Shown: one piece after another, positions 25,858-38,128 of the stretch
Layout of the letters: each line of letters starts with the position of its first letter
How positions within the stretch are numbered: position 1 is the stretch's first letter
DNA from: Azospirillaceae bacterium
GTDB taxonomy: Bacteria > Pseudomonadota > Alphaproteobacteria > Azospirillales > Azospirillaceae
DNA: 42,450 nt
Direction of reading: 5' to 3'
NCBI GenBank assembly: GCA_035645145.1
Contig: DASQNC010000010.1
Span: forward strand, 1 to 42,450
Made by a program: the position numbers and the translations under genes
The notes under the pieces: generated by a model
What the model was told of the DNA's origin: nothing
The model's input: the letters and a program-made list of their open reading frames with translations, nothing else
The model's database searches: none

Positions 25858-27300
25858 ATGACGCCGCCCGACATTTCCCCCGGTCGCCTTGTGCCCGATC
25901 AGCCTGTGGATGCCGCGGCCCGCCCGACGCCACACCAAGCAGCCGCGGACACCGGTCCCCTGCGCGACCTGACCCCCGCCCCGGTGGACGACCGCCCGCA
26001 CGTGGTGATCGTCGGGGCCGGCTTCGGCGGCCTTTCGGCCGCGCGCGCCCTGGGGGGCGCACCCGTGCGGGTGACGCTGGTGGACCGGCAGAACTACCAT
26101 CTGTTCGTGCCCCTGCTGTACCAGGTGGCAACCGCCGTCCTGTCGCCGGCCGACATCGCGCAACCGATCCGCCGGCTGGTGGCCCGCCATCCCAACATCG
26201 ACGTGGTGATGGGCGAGGTCACCGGCATCGACGCCGCAAGCCGCCGGCTGATCCTGTCCAACGGCTACATCCCCTACGACAAGCTGGTCATCGCCGCCGG
26301 CTCCACCCACGGCTATTTCGGCCACGACGAATGGGCGGCGCACGCGCCCGGCCTGAAGACCATCGAGGACGCGCGGCGCATCCGCGGGCGCCTGCTGCGG
26401 GCGTTCGAACGGGCGGAGCTGGAACCCGACCCGGCCGAACGCAGCCGGCTGACCACCGCCGTGGTCGTCGGCGGCGGACCCACGGGCGTCGAGATGGCGG
26501 GGGCGCTCGCCGGCCTGATCCACCGCGCGCTCAGCCGCGACTTCCGCCGCATCCGCCCGGAAGCCGCGCGCATCGTGCTGGTGGAAGCCGGCCCGCGCAT
26601 CTTGTCCGCCTTTCCGCAGGACCTGTCGGACTATGCGCACCGGGCCTTGCAACGGCTCGGCGTCGAGGTCCGTCTGGGCGAGAAGGTGGAAGCGGTCGAG
26701 GCGGGGGCCGTCACCGTGTCCGGCAAGGTCATCCCCGCCGAAACGGTCGTCTGGGCGGCCGGGGTGCAGGCGTCACCCTTCGGCCGGTGGCTGGGTGTCC
26801 CTACCGACCGGGCCGGCCACATTCCGGTCGGGCCCGATTTCGCGGTTCCCGGCGTGCCCGACGTGTACGCCATCGGCGACATCGCGCACGTCCAGGACAA
26901 GGACGGCAAGCCGCTGCCGGGGCTGGCCCAGGTGGCGCAGCAGGAGGGACGGCACCTCGGGCGCGGCCTCGCGGCCCTGCTGGGGAAGGGTGTGCCCATC
27001 CCGCCGTTCCGGTTCCGCAACTTCGGCAATTGGGCCGTCATCGGCCAGCACCACGCGGTTGCCGATTTCGGCCGTACGCGGATGAAGGGATGGTCCGCCT
27101 GGGTGATGTGGTGCGTCATCCACATCTACCTGCTGATCGGGTTCCGCAACCGGCTGTTGGTTTCGGTGCAGTGGCTGTGGGCGTGGCTGACCAACGAACG
27201 CGGTGCCCGGCTGATCACCGATGGCGCCGGCCAACTCTCGACACCGGCCTCCCCGCCCGCCGTGCCGCCAGGGGCTCCTGTGCACAAGCGCCCGGCTTGA
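25858..27300 (+). CDS. ndh: Type II NADH:quinone dehydrogenase (NDH-2)
   Basis: A 480-residue FAD protein that would oxidise NADH and reduce quinone at the inner face of the membrane without pumping protons. The FAD fold is VVIVGAGFGGLSAARAL (about residue 50), the NADH fold is AVVVGGGPTGVEMAGALA, and the flavin-binding aspartate is in VYAIGDIAHV. The quinone-site motif appears as AQVAQQEGRHLGRGL. The C-terminus (KGWSAWVMWCVIHIYLLIGFRNRLLV) is the usual amphipathic/hydrophobic membrane anchor. The first 45 residues are a disordered-looking extension not needed for the fold, so a later start is possible. I kept ATG 25858, which follows GGAAGGGA. Confidence 0.93.
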   Translation: MTPPDISPGRLVPDQPVDAAARPTPHQAAADTGPLRDLTPAPVDDRPHVVIVGAGFGGLSAARALGGAPVRVTLVDRQNYHLFVPLLYQVATAVLSPADIAQPIRRLVARHPNIDVVMGEVTGIDAASRRLILSNGYIPYDKLVIAAGSTHGYFGHDEWAAHAPGLKTIEDARRIRGRLLRAFERAELEPDPAERSRLTTAVVVGGGPTGVEMAGALAGLIHRALSRDFRRIRPEAARIVLVEAGPRILSAFPQDLSDYAHRALQRLGVEVRLGEKVEAVEAGAVTVSGKVIPAETVVWAAGVQASPFGRWLGVPTDRAGHIPVGPDFAVPGVPDVYAIGDIAHVQDKDGKPLPGLAQVAQQEGRHLGRGLAALLGKGVPIPPFRFRNFGNWAVIGQHHAVADFGRTRMKGWSAWVMWCVIHIYLLIGFRNRLLVSVQWLWAWLTNERGARLITDGAGQLSTPASPPAVPPGAPVHKRPA

Positions 27301-27373
27301 AGTGCGGCGCGGAACGGGGCCGGGCGGCACCTGTCGGCAGGCGACCACAGCCGGCGGCAATTCGGGGGCTCAC

Positions 27374-27517
27374 ATGACCGAGCCGCGGAAAGACACCCCG
27401 TCCACCCCCGCGGCCCGGAACGAGGCGGAAGCGCAGCCGTCCAATGCCAAGCCCGACGGCAAGCGCCCGGGCTGGTGGCAAAAGGATGCGTTCGACCACC
27501 GGGCGGCGCAGGATTAG
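27374..27517 (+). CDS. Small charged hypothetical protein (47 residues)
   Basis: A hydrophilic 47-residue product rich in Pro, Ala, Lys, Asp and Glu, ending PGWWQKDAFDHRAAQD. It is probably disordered. Codon use has the expected G/C third positions. It starts 74 bases after the NADH dehydrogenase stop. No family is recognised. Confidence 0.45.
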   Translation: MTEPRKDTPSTPAARNEAEAQPSNAKPDGKRPGWWQKDAFDHRAAQD

Positions 27518-27845
27518 ACCAACATGGTCCCTGACAATTCGAAGGGCAACGACATCTAGCCGGGACCGTGGGGCCGGCGTGTCCGGTCCGCTCACCCCCG
27601 CACACGCGGGGAACACCCTGCCCGGAAGCCCTTCAAAAGGAACACGGAACCAGTCCGCGCGCGACCTACAGACTTTTCCCTGTAGTGGTTGCTTGCCCGT
27701 TCCGCAGCCACGAACGGCCGGGGCCGAAATGCGTCGCGGGGTGTTTATTTCCGGATCCGCCCGGACCGAAACGATTTCCGCCGCGTTGGCTGTGTTTGCG
27801 GTTCGGACGATCCGGACCCCGCCCCGTTTCCGGTGATCCCGGCCC
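27518..27845. other. 328-bp intergenic region with a lone CRISPR-like repeat
   Basis: No gene recognised. It carries the palindromic repeat-like unit at 27588-27616 and, near its end, an AT-richer stretch (about 27660-27790) that could hold the promoter of the large kinase gene. Confidence 0.45.
27588..27616. repeat. Solitary 29-base type I-E CRISPR-repeat-like sequence
   Basis: The segment contains CACCCCCGCACACGCGGGGA, with the CCCCGC/GCGGGG stem and the GGGGAACAC end that characterise type I-E repeats (reverse strand GTGTTCCCCGCGTGTGCGGG). By memory it differs from a common repeat variant at about two positions near its other end. There is only one copy; about 61 bases on either side I see no second repeat. 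No cas gene is in the window. Confidence 0.4.
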
Positions 27846-31865
<4,020 letters not shown>

Positions 31866-31867
31866 AG

Positions 31868-32248
31868 ATGGCCAAGATATTGTTGGTCGAAGATCATGAG
31901 GAGATCTGGGACTTCCTCTCGCGACGGCTCAAGCGGCGCGGGTTCGAGGTCATCCTGGCCCATGACGGCCGGGAGGGCGTCGACAAGACGCGCACCGAGC
32001 GCCCCGATGTCGTGCTGTTGGACATGAACCTGCCCGTGATGGACGGATGGACGGCGGCCCGCACCCTGAAATCCAGTCCCGAGACCGCGTCGGTCCCGAT
32101 CATCGCGCTGACCGCCCACGCCATGTCCGGTGACCGTGACAAGGCGCTCGACGCGGGGTGCGACGACTACCACCCCAAGCCCGTCGATTTCTCGAAGCTG
32201 CTTTCGCAGATCGGCGTCGTGCTGGGCACGACGCCGGCAACCCCGTGA
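31868..32248 (+). CDS. Stand-alone receiver-domain response regulator
   Basis: A 126-residue single-domain protein. The phosphoacceptor is Asp52 in VVLLDMNLPVMDG, the acidic pair is Glu8-Asp9, the conserved Thr is Thr82 and the conserved lysine is Lys104 (HPKP). There is no output domain, so it probably passes phosphate onward or acts by protein contact, in the manner of CheY, DivK or Spo0F. It starts two bases after the hybrid kinase stop and is surely its partner. Confidence 0.95.
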   Translation: MAKILLVEDHEEIWDFLSRRLKRRGFEVILAHDGREGVDKTRTERPDVVLLDMNLPVMDGWTAARTLKSSPETASVPIIALTAHAMSGDRDKALDAGCDDYHPKPVDFSKLLSQIGVVLGTTPATP

Positions 32249-32264
32249 ACGGGCGGGAGGCCCG

Positions 32265-32888
32265 ATGGCTTCGGCTCCGGACTTTCTGACGCAGCTCGTC
32301 CGCGCCGCCCTCGACCGGGGCGGGAACACACCCGCCCCGGCGGCCGGGAATGACGCCCCGCCGGTCCCCCGGGAGCCTGGCCGGGATCCCGCTCCCGAAG
32401 CCGCGGCGGACCTCGATCCCGGCGCGGACCTCGATCCCGGTATCGCCGGGATCCTCGCCGAGAAGGTGCTTCTCGCGTGGCTGCGCAACCGCCACCAACT
32501 GCTGTTTCCCTTCGCTCTCGACCTGCGGCGCCTGGACCGGGACCGGGCCGAGCTTCTGGTCCACGCCATGGTGGCGGCCGCGCAGGCCGACGGATCGTTC
32601 GAGCCTAGGGAGCGGGACCGCATCGACGGGGTGCTGGCCGCGGTCACGCCCAATGAGGGCGAGCGTCGCGCCCTGGCCGCGGCCTTGAACCGCCCGAAGC
32701 CGCTGTACGACCTGCTGCGCGACGTGCGCGACGTGCAGACGGGGGCGCTGGTCTATGCGGCGTCGCTGCTTGCGGTCGACGGGCGCAAGCCCGTCAACCG
32801 CCACTATCTCGGCTATCTTGCGGCGCGGCTCCAGCTCTCCCCGGAGCTGGTGGAAAGTCTGGAGCAGCGCTTCCGTTCATCCGCCTGA
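32265..32888 (+). CDS. DUF533/TerB-like protein
   Basis: A 207-residue protein. A variable Pro/Asp-rich N-terminal third includes a short duplication (DLDPGADLDPG). The C-terminal part (about residues 65-205) is helical with LVHAMVAAAQADGSFEPRERDRIDGVL and LVYAASLLAVDG..VNRHYLGYLAARLQLSPELVESLE. These are the acidic helix pairs of the TerB/DUF533 (YebE) family, some members of which bind metal or associate with membranes. Function is unknown. It follows the response regulator by 16 bases. Its 3' end overlaps the convergent CBS gene by 95 bases. Confidence 0.82.
   Translation: MASAPDFLTQLVRAALDRGGNTPAPAAGNDAPPVPREPGRDPAPEAAADLDPGADLDPGIAGILAEKVLLAWLRNRHQLLFPFALDLRRLDRDRAELLVHAMVAAAQADGSFEPRERDRIDGVLAAVTPNEGERRALAAALNRPKPLYDLLRDVRDVQTGALVYAASLLAVDGRKPVNRHYLGYLAARLQLSPELVESLEQRFRSSA
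32406..32441 (+). repeat. 18-bp tandem duplication inside the DUF533 gene
   Basis: Two adjacent 18-base units beginning GCGGACCTCGATCCCGG encode the repeated ADLDPG. It lies in the variable N-terminal region and is likely a recent in-frame duplication. Confidence 0.7.
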
Positions 32889-33393
32889 CGGGGGGTGGCG
32901 GGGTCGGATCGGGCGTGGCCACCTCGTCGGCTGCCGTGCTGGACGCCGCGTCCCCGGCGGCATCATCCCCGCCGAGGCGGTCGGTCAGGTCCCGCAGGCC
33001 CTGCTGGACTACCTCGCTGTCCACCAGCAGCCGCCGGGAGACATCGGACAGCGTCAGCCAGCCGACGACGCGGGCGCCTTCGTCCACGACGGGCAGGCGC
33101 CGGATGTTGTGGGACGCCATCAGGTCGAGGGCGCCGGTGAGCGGGTCGTCCGGGCGGCAGGTGAAGACAAGCTTGGTCGCGATATCCACGATCCGGGTGC
33201 GCCGCGGGTCCTTTCCCTCGGCGACGGCCCGGTAGAGGACGTCGCGGTCCGTGACCACGCCCTTCAGGTCCTCGGGGCTGCCCACCGGCAGGGCGCCGAC
33301 GTCCAGTTCCCCCATCAGGATCACGGCGTCCTGGACCGTGGCGTCCGCCTCGACGAATTCGACGTGGCGGGTCATGATATCGGCAACCCTCAT
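32794..33393 (-). CDS. CBS-domain-pair protein
   Basis: A 199-residue protein with two CBS motifs: RVADIMTRHVEFVEADATVQDAVILMGELDVGALPV (residues 2-37) and a second ending in LMASHNIRRLPVVDEGARVVGWLTLSDVSR (about 90-118). Such pairs bind adenine nucleotides or S-adenosyl compounds and act as energy or stress sensors. The last 60 residues are Pro/Ala/Gly-rich and overlap the DUF533 3' end on the other strand, so the true functional part may be the first 135 residues. It is on the same strand as the SLC13 permease, 30 bases after its stop. Confidence 0.88.
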   Translation of the reverse strand: MRVADIMTRHVEFVEADATVQDAVILMGELDVGALPVGSPEDLKGVVTDRDVLYRAVAEGKDPRRTRIVDIATKLVFTCRPDDPLTGALDLMASHNIRRLPVVDEGARVVGWLTLSDVSRRLLVDSEVVQQGLRDLTDRLGGDDAAGDAASSTAADEVATPDPTPPPPVRRMNGSAAPDFPPAPGRAGAAPQDSRDSGG

Positions 33394-33423
33394 GGCATCC
33401 GTCCTGTCAGGGTGGGCCCCCTT

Positions 33424-35208
33424 TCATGGTTGACCCGTGGCAAGGGGCCAGATCAATGCAATCAGGGGAACACCGGCCGCGACCACCAGGATCGACAGTG
33501 GCAGGCCGAGTTTCCAATAGTCGCTGAACCGGTAGCCGCCCGGTCCCATGACCAGCGTGTTGCACTGGTGGCCGAACGGCGTCAGGAAGTCGCTGGCCGC
33601 CCCGATCGCCACGGCCATCAGGAACGGGTCGGGGTTGAGCCCCAGCTTCTGCGCCAGGCTGGCGGCGACCGGCGCCATCATCAGGACCGTGGCGGCGTTG
33701 TTGAGGAACGGCGTGATGGCCATGGCCGCAACCAGGATGAGGCCGAGCGCGCCGATGGGCGGAAGCGCATGGGCCGCCACCGACAGCCAGCCCGCGATCA
33801 GGTCGGTGGCGCCCGTCGTGCGCACCGCCTCGCTGACCGGAATCAGGGCGCCCAGCAGGATCAGGACCGGCCATTCGACGGTCTCGTAGGCTTCGCGCAG
33901 GGACAGCGCCTTGGTCAGCAGAAGGGCGAGCGCCGCGCCGAAGAACGCGATGGCGACGGGTGCGAACTTGAACGCGACCGCCCCCATGGCCACCGCCAGG
34001 ATCAGGACCGGAAGCCACCGCCGCCGTCCCCGCCCCAGCCCGACATCGCGTTCGGCGAGCGGTAGGATGCCCAGATCCTTCAGCGCATCGGGAAGGATGT
34101 CGAAACGCCCCTGCAGGACGACGACATCGCCCGCCTGCAGGCGGACGGACCGCAGTCTCTGCGTGATCCGTTCCCCGCTGCGGCTGATGGCCAGGAGGTT
34201 GATCTGGAAGCGGTCGCGCAGGTCCATGTGCGCCGGGGTTTCCCCCACCAGGGGGGAGTCGGCGGTCACCACGCCTTCCACCACGCCGACCGTGTCCGCG
34301 TCCTCCGCCGTTCCCGTGTCCTGGCCCGCCAGCTCCAGCCCGCCGCGGGACACCACGCGCTCCAGCGCGTCCGGCTCGCCCTCCAGCAGGAGCACGTCGC
34401 CGGCCTGGAGTTTCAGCATGGGCGTCGGCTTGTACCGGCGGAACCGTTCGCGGACGACGGTGGTGACGGCCGCCGGCCCGTCGGCGAGCGCCGCGATGTC
34501 GCGGGCGACCGTGCCAACCAGCGGGGACGTGGAGGGGACCCGCGCTTCGGCCGTGTAGTTCTCGATGTTGATCGCCGCGTCGAGGGACGCGCCGGCCCGC
34601 CGGTCCTTGGGCAGAAGCCAGTAGGTCAGGGTGATGCACACCAGCCCGACCGCGGAAAGGCCGAGGCCCACCGGCGCGTAGTCGAACATCTGGAAAGGCT
34701 GCCCCGTGATCTCCTCGCGCACACGCGCGACGATGATGTTCGGCGATGTGCCCACCAGGGTGATCGACCCGCCCAGCAGCGACCCGAAGGAGAGCGGCAT
34801 CAGCAACTGCGACGGGGGCGTGCCGAACCGCTTGGCGAGCTGGAGCGCGACGGGCATCAGGATCGCCAGGGCGCCCACGTTCTTGACGAAGGTGGACAGC
34901 GCGATGACCGCCAGCACCAGGACGAACACCTGGGCGCGCGTCGAGCGCAGATAGGGGGAAAGCGGCCGGATCGCCTGCCCGGCCACGCCCGATTTCGCCA
35001 CCGCCGCGCTGACCAGCAAGGCCGCGGCCACGATGACGACGACGTCGTCGCTGAACCCGGAGAAGGCGTCCTTCGCGGGAACGATCCCCGTCGCGACGGA
35101 CGCGAACAGGGCCAGCAGGGCGACGACGTCGTAACGCAGGCGCCCCCAGACGAAGAGCGCCATCATCGCGGCGACGATTGCGAAGGTGAAACCCTGTTGA
35201 AGCGTCAT
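33424..35208 (-). CDS. SLC13-family permease with two RCK_C (TrkA-C) domains
   Basis: A 594-residue inner-membrane carrier of the divalent anion:sodium symporter family. Five or six N-terminal helices contain STFVKNVGALAILMPVAL and LGGSITLVGTSPNIIVA, the family hairpin motifs. Two cytosolic RCK_C domains lie at about 215-285 and 305-385 (each with an LQAGDVLLLEG- or LQAGDVVVLQG-type strand). A second helix bundle follows, with TPFLNNAATVLMMAPVA and TPFGHQCNTLVMGPGGY. Substrates in the family are sulfate, dicarboxylates or other anions; RCK_C domains suggest ligand gating. The paired TSPN and NNAAT motifs are intact. Confidence 0.93.
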   Translation of the reverse strand: MTLQQGFTFAIVAAMMALFVWGRLRYDVVALLALFASVATGIVPAKDAFSGFSDDVVVIVAAALLVSAAVAKSGVAGQAIRPLSPYLRSTRAQVFVLVLAVIALSTFVKNVGALAILMPVALQLAKRFGTPPSQLLMPLSFGSLLGGSITLVGTSPNIIVARVREEITGQPFQMFDYAPVGLGLSAVGLVCITLTYWLLPKDRRAGASLDAAINIENYTAEARVPSTSPLVGTVARDIAALADGPAAVTTVVRERFRRYKPTPMLKLQAGDVLLLEGEPDALERVVSRGGLELAGQDTGTAEDADTVGVVEGVVTADSPLVGETPAHMDLRDRFQINLLAISRSGERITQRLRSVRLQAGDVVVLQGRFDILPDALKDLGILPLAERDVGLGRGRRRWLPVLILAVAMGAVAFKFAPVAIAFFGAALALLLTKALSLREAYETVEWPVLILLGALIPVSEAVRTTGATDLIAGWLSVAAHALPPIGALGLILVAAMAITPFLNNAATVLMMAPVAASLAQKLGLNPDPFLMAVAIGAASDFLTPFGHQCNTLVMGPGGYRFSDYWKLGLPLSILVVAAGVPLIALIWPLATGQP

Positions 35209-35304
35209 GCGGCCTCTGGGACCGGCGTGGGCAGGCCTGGATCAACGACGGGCGGCGCCGATGGTTGCGTGCAGCCCCGCGGATCTTCGCCGGTCCGGGG
35301 CCGG

Positions 35305-36765
35305 TCACGGGTTCGGAGGTCCGGCGCCCGGCAACCCGCCACCTTCCGCGGCGCGCGTGCGGAGATCGACTTCCCGCAACATGCTGCGCAGGACCTCGTC
35401 GCCGATGCGGTTTTCCGCGCGCAGCCTCAGCAGGTTGCGGCGTGCGGCATCGGATCGGCCGCCGGCATCGGCGACGACGTGATCCGCAAGCCGTCGTTCG
35501 TGTTCGGCGCCCGCATCGTCGGCCAAGGGCGCGTGCTTCACGAAAAAGCGCAGCGACAGCCCCTGGGCGAGCACCGATCCGGTGATGACCAGGGCGAGCA
35601 CGACGACGACGAGGTCGCGTTCGGCGAAAGGCGTGCCGTCCGGGAGGTGCGTCGGGATGGAGAGCGCCAGCAACAGCCCCACGACCGAGCGGGTGGAGGC
35701 CCAGGCCATCACCCCAGCCGCCGTGGGACGTGTCGCCGTCGGATGCCGGTCGACGGCCGGGGCAATGGAAGGCGCTGCCGTCGTCGCCAGTGCCGCCGCG
35801 TATTGGACCGCGAGGACGACGGCCAGCACGAACGCGGACGCCCCGGCAACCTGCCGGACCTGCCACGCCTCAATGCCGGCCAGGGCGTCCGGCAGTTCCC
35901 GCCCGGCGAGCAGGAACAGGACCGCGGACACGATCAGGCTGGTTTCCTCCCAGAATGCGACCGCCGTGATGCGGGCTTCGCTCGACGAGCCCGTGGCGCC
36001 CGTCCGCGGGCTTATGCGCAGCGTGGAAATCGTCAGCGCGGCCGCCATGATCACGACCACCATGGACATGCCCAGGCCGCGGGCGGCGAGGGCGCCCAGG
36101 TAGGGGGTGGCCACCGATACGGCGATCTCGACCGGGGCCGGGTCGATGCGCCTGCGCAGCCAGTCGACGGCCCATCCGATGATGGTTCCGACCACCGCCC
36201 CACCCGCGATGTCGTACGCGAAGCCCCCCAGCACGCTCCAAAGCGACGGCGGTCCCTGAACCAGTGCGTCGATTGCCAGCGCAAAACCGGAGATCACCAC
36301 CACCCGCGATGCCATCTCGCGGGCTTTCAGGGCGTCCGCGATCGCCCGCGGAACGTGCGGCCGGCCCCTCGCCTCGTGGAACAGGCGGGTGTCGAACACC
36401 GAGGCGACGATGCCGATGAGCGCCGCGCTGGTCCAGGGAAGGCCCGGCAGCACCAGCCGCGCGGTGACGGCGACCGCGGCGGTGGTTCCCAACGCCAGCA
36501 GCGCGCCCGTCAGCACGCCGGTGACGAACGTGAAGCGCAGGAGGTGGACGGACAGCCGGACCGTCGCGGCGTAGATGATGGGCGGAAGGAACAACGCCAG
36601 GACGAGTCCGGGGGCGAGACGGGCCGGCGGCAGTCCCGGAACATAGGCCATGGCCACCCCGGCGCCGAGGAGGAGCAGGGAGTCCGGGAGCCGCAGGACA
36701 CGCGCGACGGCCATCAGCGGTCCGACACCGGCAAGGACAAGGGCAACCAGTTCGACTTCGGTCAT
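35305..36765 (-). CDS. Divergent CPA1-like cation:proton antiporter
   Basis: A 486-residue membrane protein with about 12 hydrophobic segments, starting at the ATG complementary to 36763-36765. The N-terminal layout (LRLPDSLLLLGAGVAMAYVPGLP, ALFLPPIIYAATVRL) is that of NhaP-type antiporters. The usual TDPVA ion site is replaced by ASVFDTRLFHEARG, and the usual ESLLNDG helix reads ALKAREMASRVVVISG. A C-terminal stretch (LGALAARGLGMSMVVVIMAAALTIS, MAWASTRSVVGLLLALSIP) is still antiporter-like. About 80 soluble C-terminal residues follow. Ion coupling may therefore be altered. It lies upstream of the SLC13 gene on the same strand, with a 96-base gap. Confidence 0.85.
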   Translation of the reverse strand: MTEVELVALVLAGVGPLMAVARVLRLPDSLLLLGAGVAMAYVPGLPPARLAPGLVLALFLPPIIYAATVRLSVHLLRFTFVTGVLTGALLALGTTAAVAVTARLVLPGLPWTSAALIGIVASVFDTRLFHEARGRPHVPRAIADALKAREMASRVVVISGFALAIDALVQGPPSLWSVLGGFAYDIAGGAVVGTIIGWAVDWLRRRIDPAPVEIAVSVATPYLGALAARGLGMSMVVVIMAAALTISTLRISPRTGATGSSSEARITAVAFWEETSLIVSAVLFLLAGRELPDALAGIEAWQVRQVAGASAFVLAVVLAVQYAAALATTAAPSIAPAVDRHPTATRPTAAGVMAWASTRSVVGLLLALSIPTHLPDGTPFAERDLVVVVLALVITGSVLAQGLSLRFFVKHAPLADDAGAEHERRLADHVVADAGGRSDAARRNLLRLRAENRIGDEVLRSMLREVDLRTRAAEGGGLPGAGPPNP

Positions 36766-37019
36766 GGGCACCTCCGCCACCGATCCACGCAACCAATGTC
36801 GCGGCGTGTCCTCCGCTGGATGGGGCGTCCATTCCCGCAAGGTCCCGCACAGGGATCCGAGAGGTAACCCCGCTGGCCGTGCCTACCCGGAGGGTCATGG
36901 GCGGATGGGCATGCTCGTACGCGCAGTCGAAACCGGGGGCGGGGAAATGCGATTCTTATCGTTCGTGATGCCCAGGTCGAAGGCACTTCGACCGTACCCG
37001 ACCGATGGAAACGACATAG

Positions 37020-37250
37020 ATGGCAGAGCAGGAGGACACCCGCCGGGATCGGGCGCCGGAGGCGGAGCACTCTCCAAGTGCCGGCCCACATGCCGGCACG
37101 ACGGATTCGGACGGGGAGGAGAGGCTGGACAAGACGAAGACCCCCGGCGAGGGCGTCCTCAAGGGCTCCACGCCGGGTGGGCTGTCTGCCGACGAGTTGC
37201 GCCGTCGCGCCAAGAATACGGAAGGCGACGTGGAGCCGGGTACGGGCTGA
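37020..37250 (+). CDS. Small acidic hypothetical protein (76 residues)
   Basis: A hydrophilic, Glu/Asp/Gly/Thr-rich product with LDKTKTPGEGVLKGSTPGG and LSADELRRRAKNTEGDVEPG in its C-terminal half. It is likely disordered. Not recognised. It lies 60 bases upstream of the helix-hairpin-helix gene on the same strand, so they may be co-transcribed. Confidence 0.55.
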   Translation: MAEQEDTRRDRAPEAEHSPSAGPHAGTTDSDGEERLDKTKTPGEGVLKGSTPGGLSADELRRRAKNTEGDVEPGTG

Positions 37251-37309
37251 GGCATGGCCGGCAGTGGCCAGCGCCCTTCGGTATGGGCGAGGAAACGGGA
37301 AACAGGTTT

Positions 37310-37612
37310 ATGGATCAGCACACACAGTTCCGGAATGCGGAGGCAATTCCGACAATCGCAGAGCGCAGGGACGGCAACGGCCGTGCATCCGCGGCGGAAC
37401 GGGACTGCGGCGTCGACCTCAATGCGGCGGACCTCGACGAACTCATGGGCTTGCCCGGCATCGGGCGGGCGGAGGCCGAGGACATTCTGCGGTACCGCGC
37501 CGTCCGGGGCGCTTTCCGCAGTGTGGACGAGCTGCGCTACGTCGGCGGCCTCAGTGCCGAAAGCCTTCGTCTCGCCGCACAGCGCCTGCGCGTGGCCGTA
37601 CAGGACCTTTAG
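37310..37612 (+). CDS. Helix-hairpin-helix (ComEA-like) small protein
   Basis: A 100-residue protein with a charged N-terminal 35 residues and one ComEA-type tandem helix-hairpin-helix: VDLNAADLDELMGLPGIGRA, EAEDILRYRAVRGAFRSVDEL and GGLSAESLRLAAQRL. Such folds bind DNA backbone without sequence specificity. There is no signal peptide or membrane anchor, unlike the DNA-uptake protein ComEA, so a cytosolic DNA-binding role is more likely. Start at ATG 37310 after GGAAACGGG. Confidence 0.78.
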   Translation: MDQHTQFRNAEAIPTIAERRDGNGRASAAERDCGVDLNAADLDELMGLPGIGRAEAEDILRYRAVRGAFRSVDELRYVGGLSAESLRLAAQRLRVAVQDL

Positions 37613-37895
37613 GGGAGGTCCCTTTCCGGGTCGGGTGGCCCCATATCGCGGTGGACAAGGCCGTTTCGGCAGTCGGTTCCTGGACGGTCGCGAGCGCGTG
37701 TTCCTGCACTTCAAGTCGATGGAAAGCGGCTCCAGGGCCATTGTGAGCTCAGGCCGTGCCGGAGGCCATCCTGCCTCGTACATCGTTGGGTGTGCCGGCC
37801 GCGAGCGGGGGTGACCCTATCGGCTGCGGGGGGCCGCCGATGAGGCCGCCCCCCCCCGCGACTGGACCGCCTTCATCGTCTTCCGGGTTGGCTTG

Positions 37896-38063
37896 ATGGT
37901 CGCGTCCGTTCCGTGGTGTTTCGCCTGCGCCGGAGCCATCGCCTGGACGCGCCGGTTCGTCAGCCCGCTGGCATGGATGCTCGTCAACCTGGGGGGTGGC
38001 GCCGGGTTGGCTTTCTTTGCGGTCATGATTGTCTGGCGGATCCTTTCGAACTGGATGGCTTGA
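37896..38063 (+). CDS. Small two-helix membrane protein (55 residues or longer)
   Basis: From ATG 37896 the product has two hydrophobic stretches, VPWCFACAGAIAW and LAFFAVMIVWRIL, separated by a positively charged and Gly-rich turn. The frame stays open upstream, through DWTAFIVFRVGL, back to about 37815 but without a good start. An ATG at 37840 with a GGGGGG ribosome-like run is in the wrong frame by one base of the nine-C tract at 37849-37857. Not recognised. The opposite strand also has an open frame, but with shadow-like composition. Confidence 0.4.
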   Translation: MVASVPWCFACAGAIAWTRRFVSPLAWMLVNLGGGAGLAFFAVMIVWRILSNWMA

Positions 38064-38128
38064 GGCCCGATGCCCCCGGGAGTGGATCGCCAGCGCGCTT
38101 TTCCGGGGGCTCGGCTGTTGCCCGTTGC

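Noticed and set aside
27560-27700. A CRISPR array
   Set aside because: Only one repeat-like unit is present; a second copy at the expected spacing on either side was not found.
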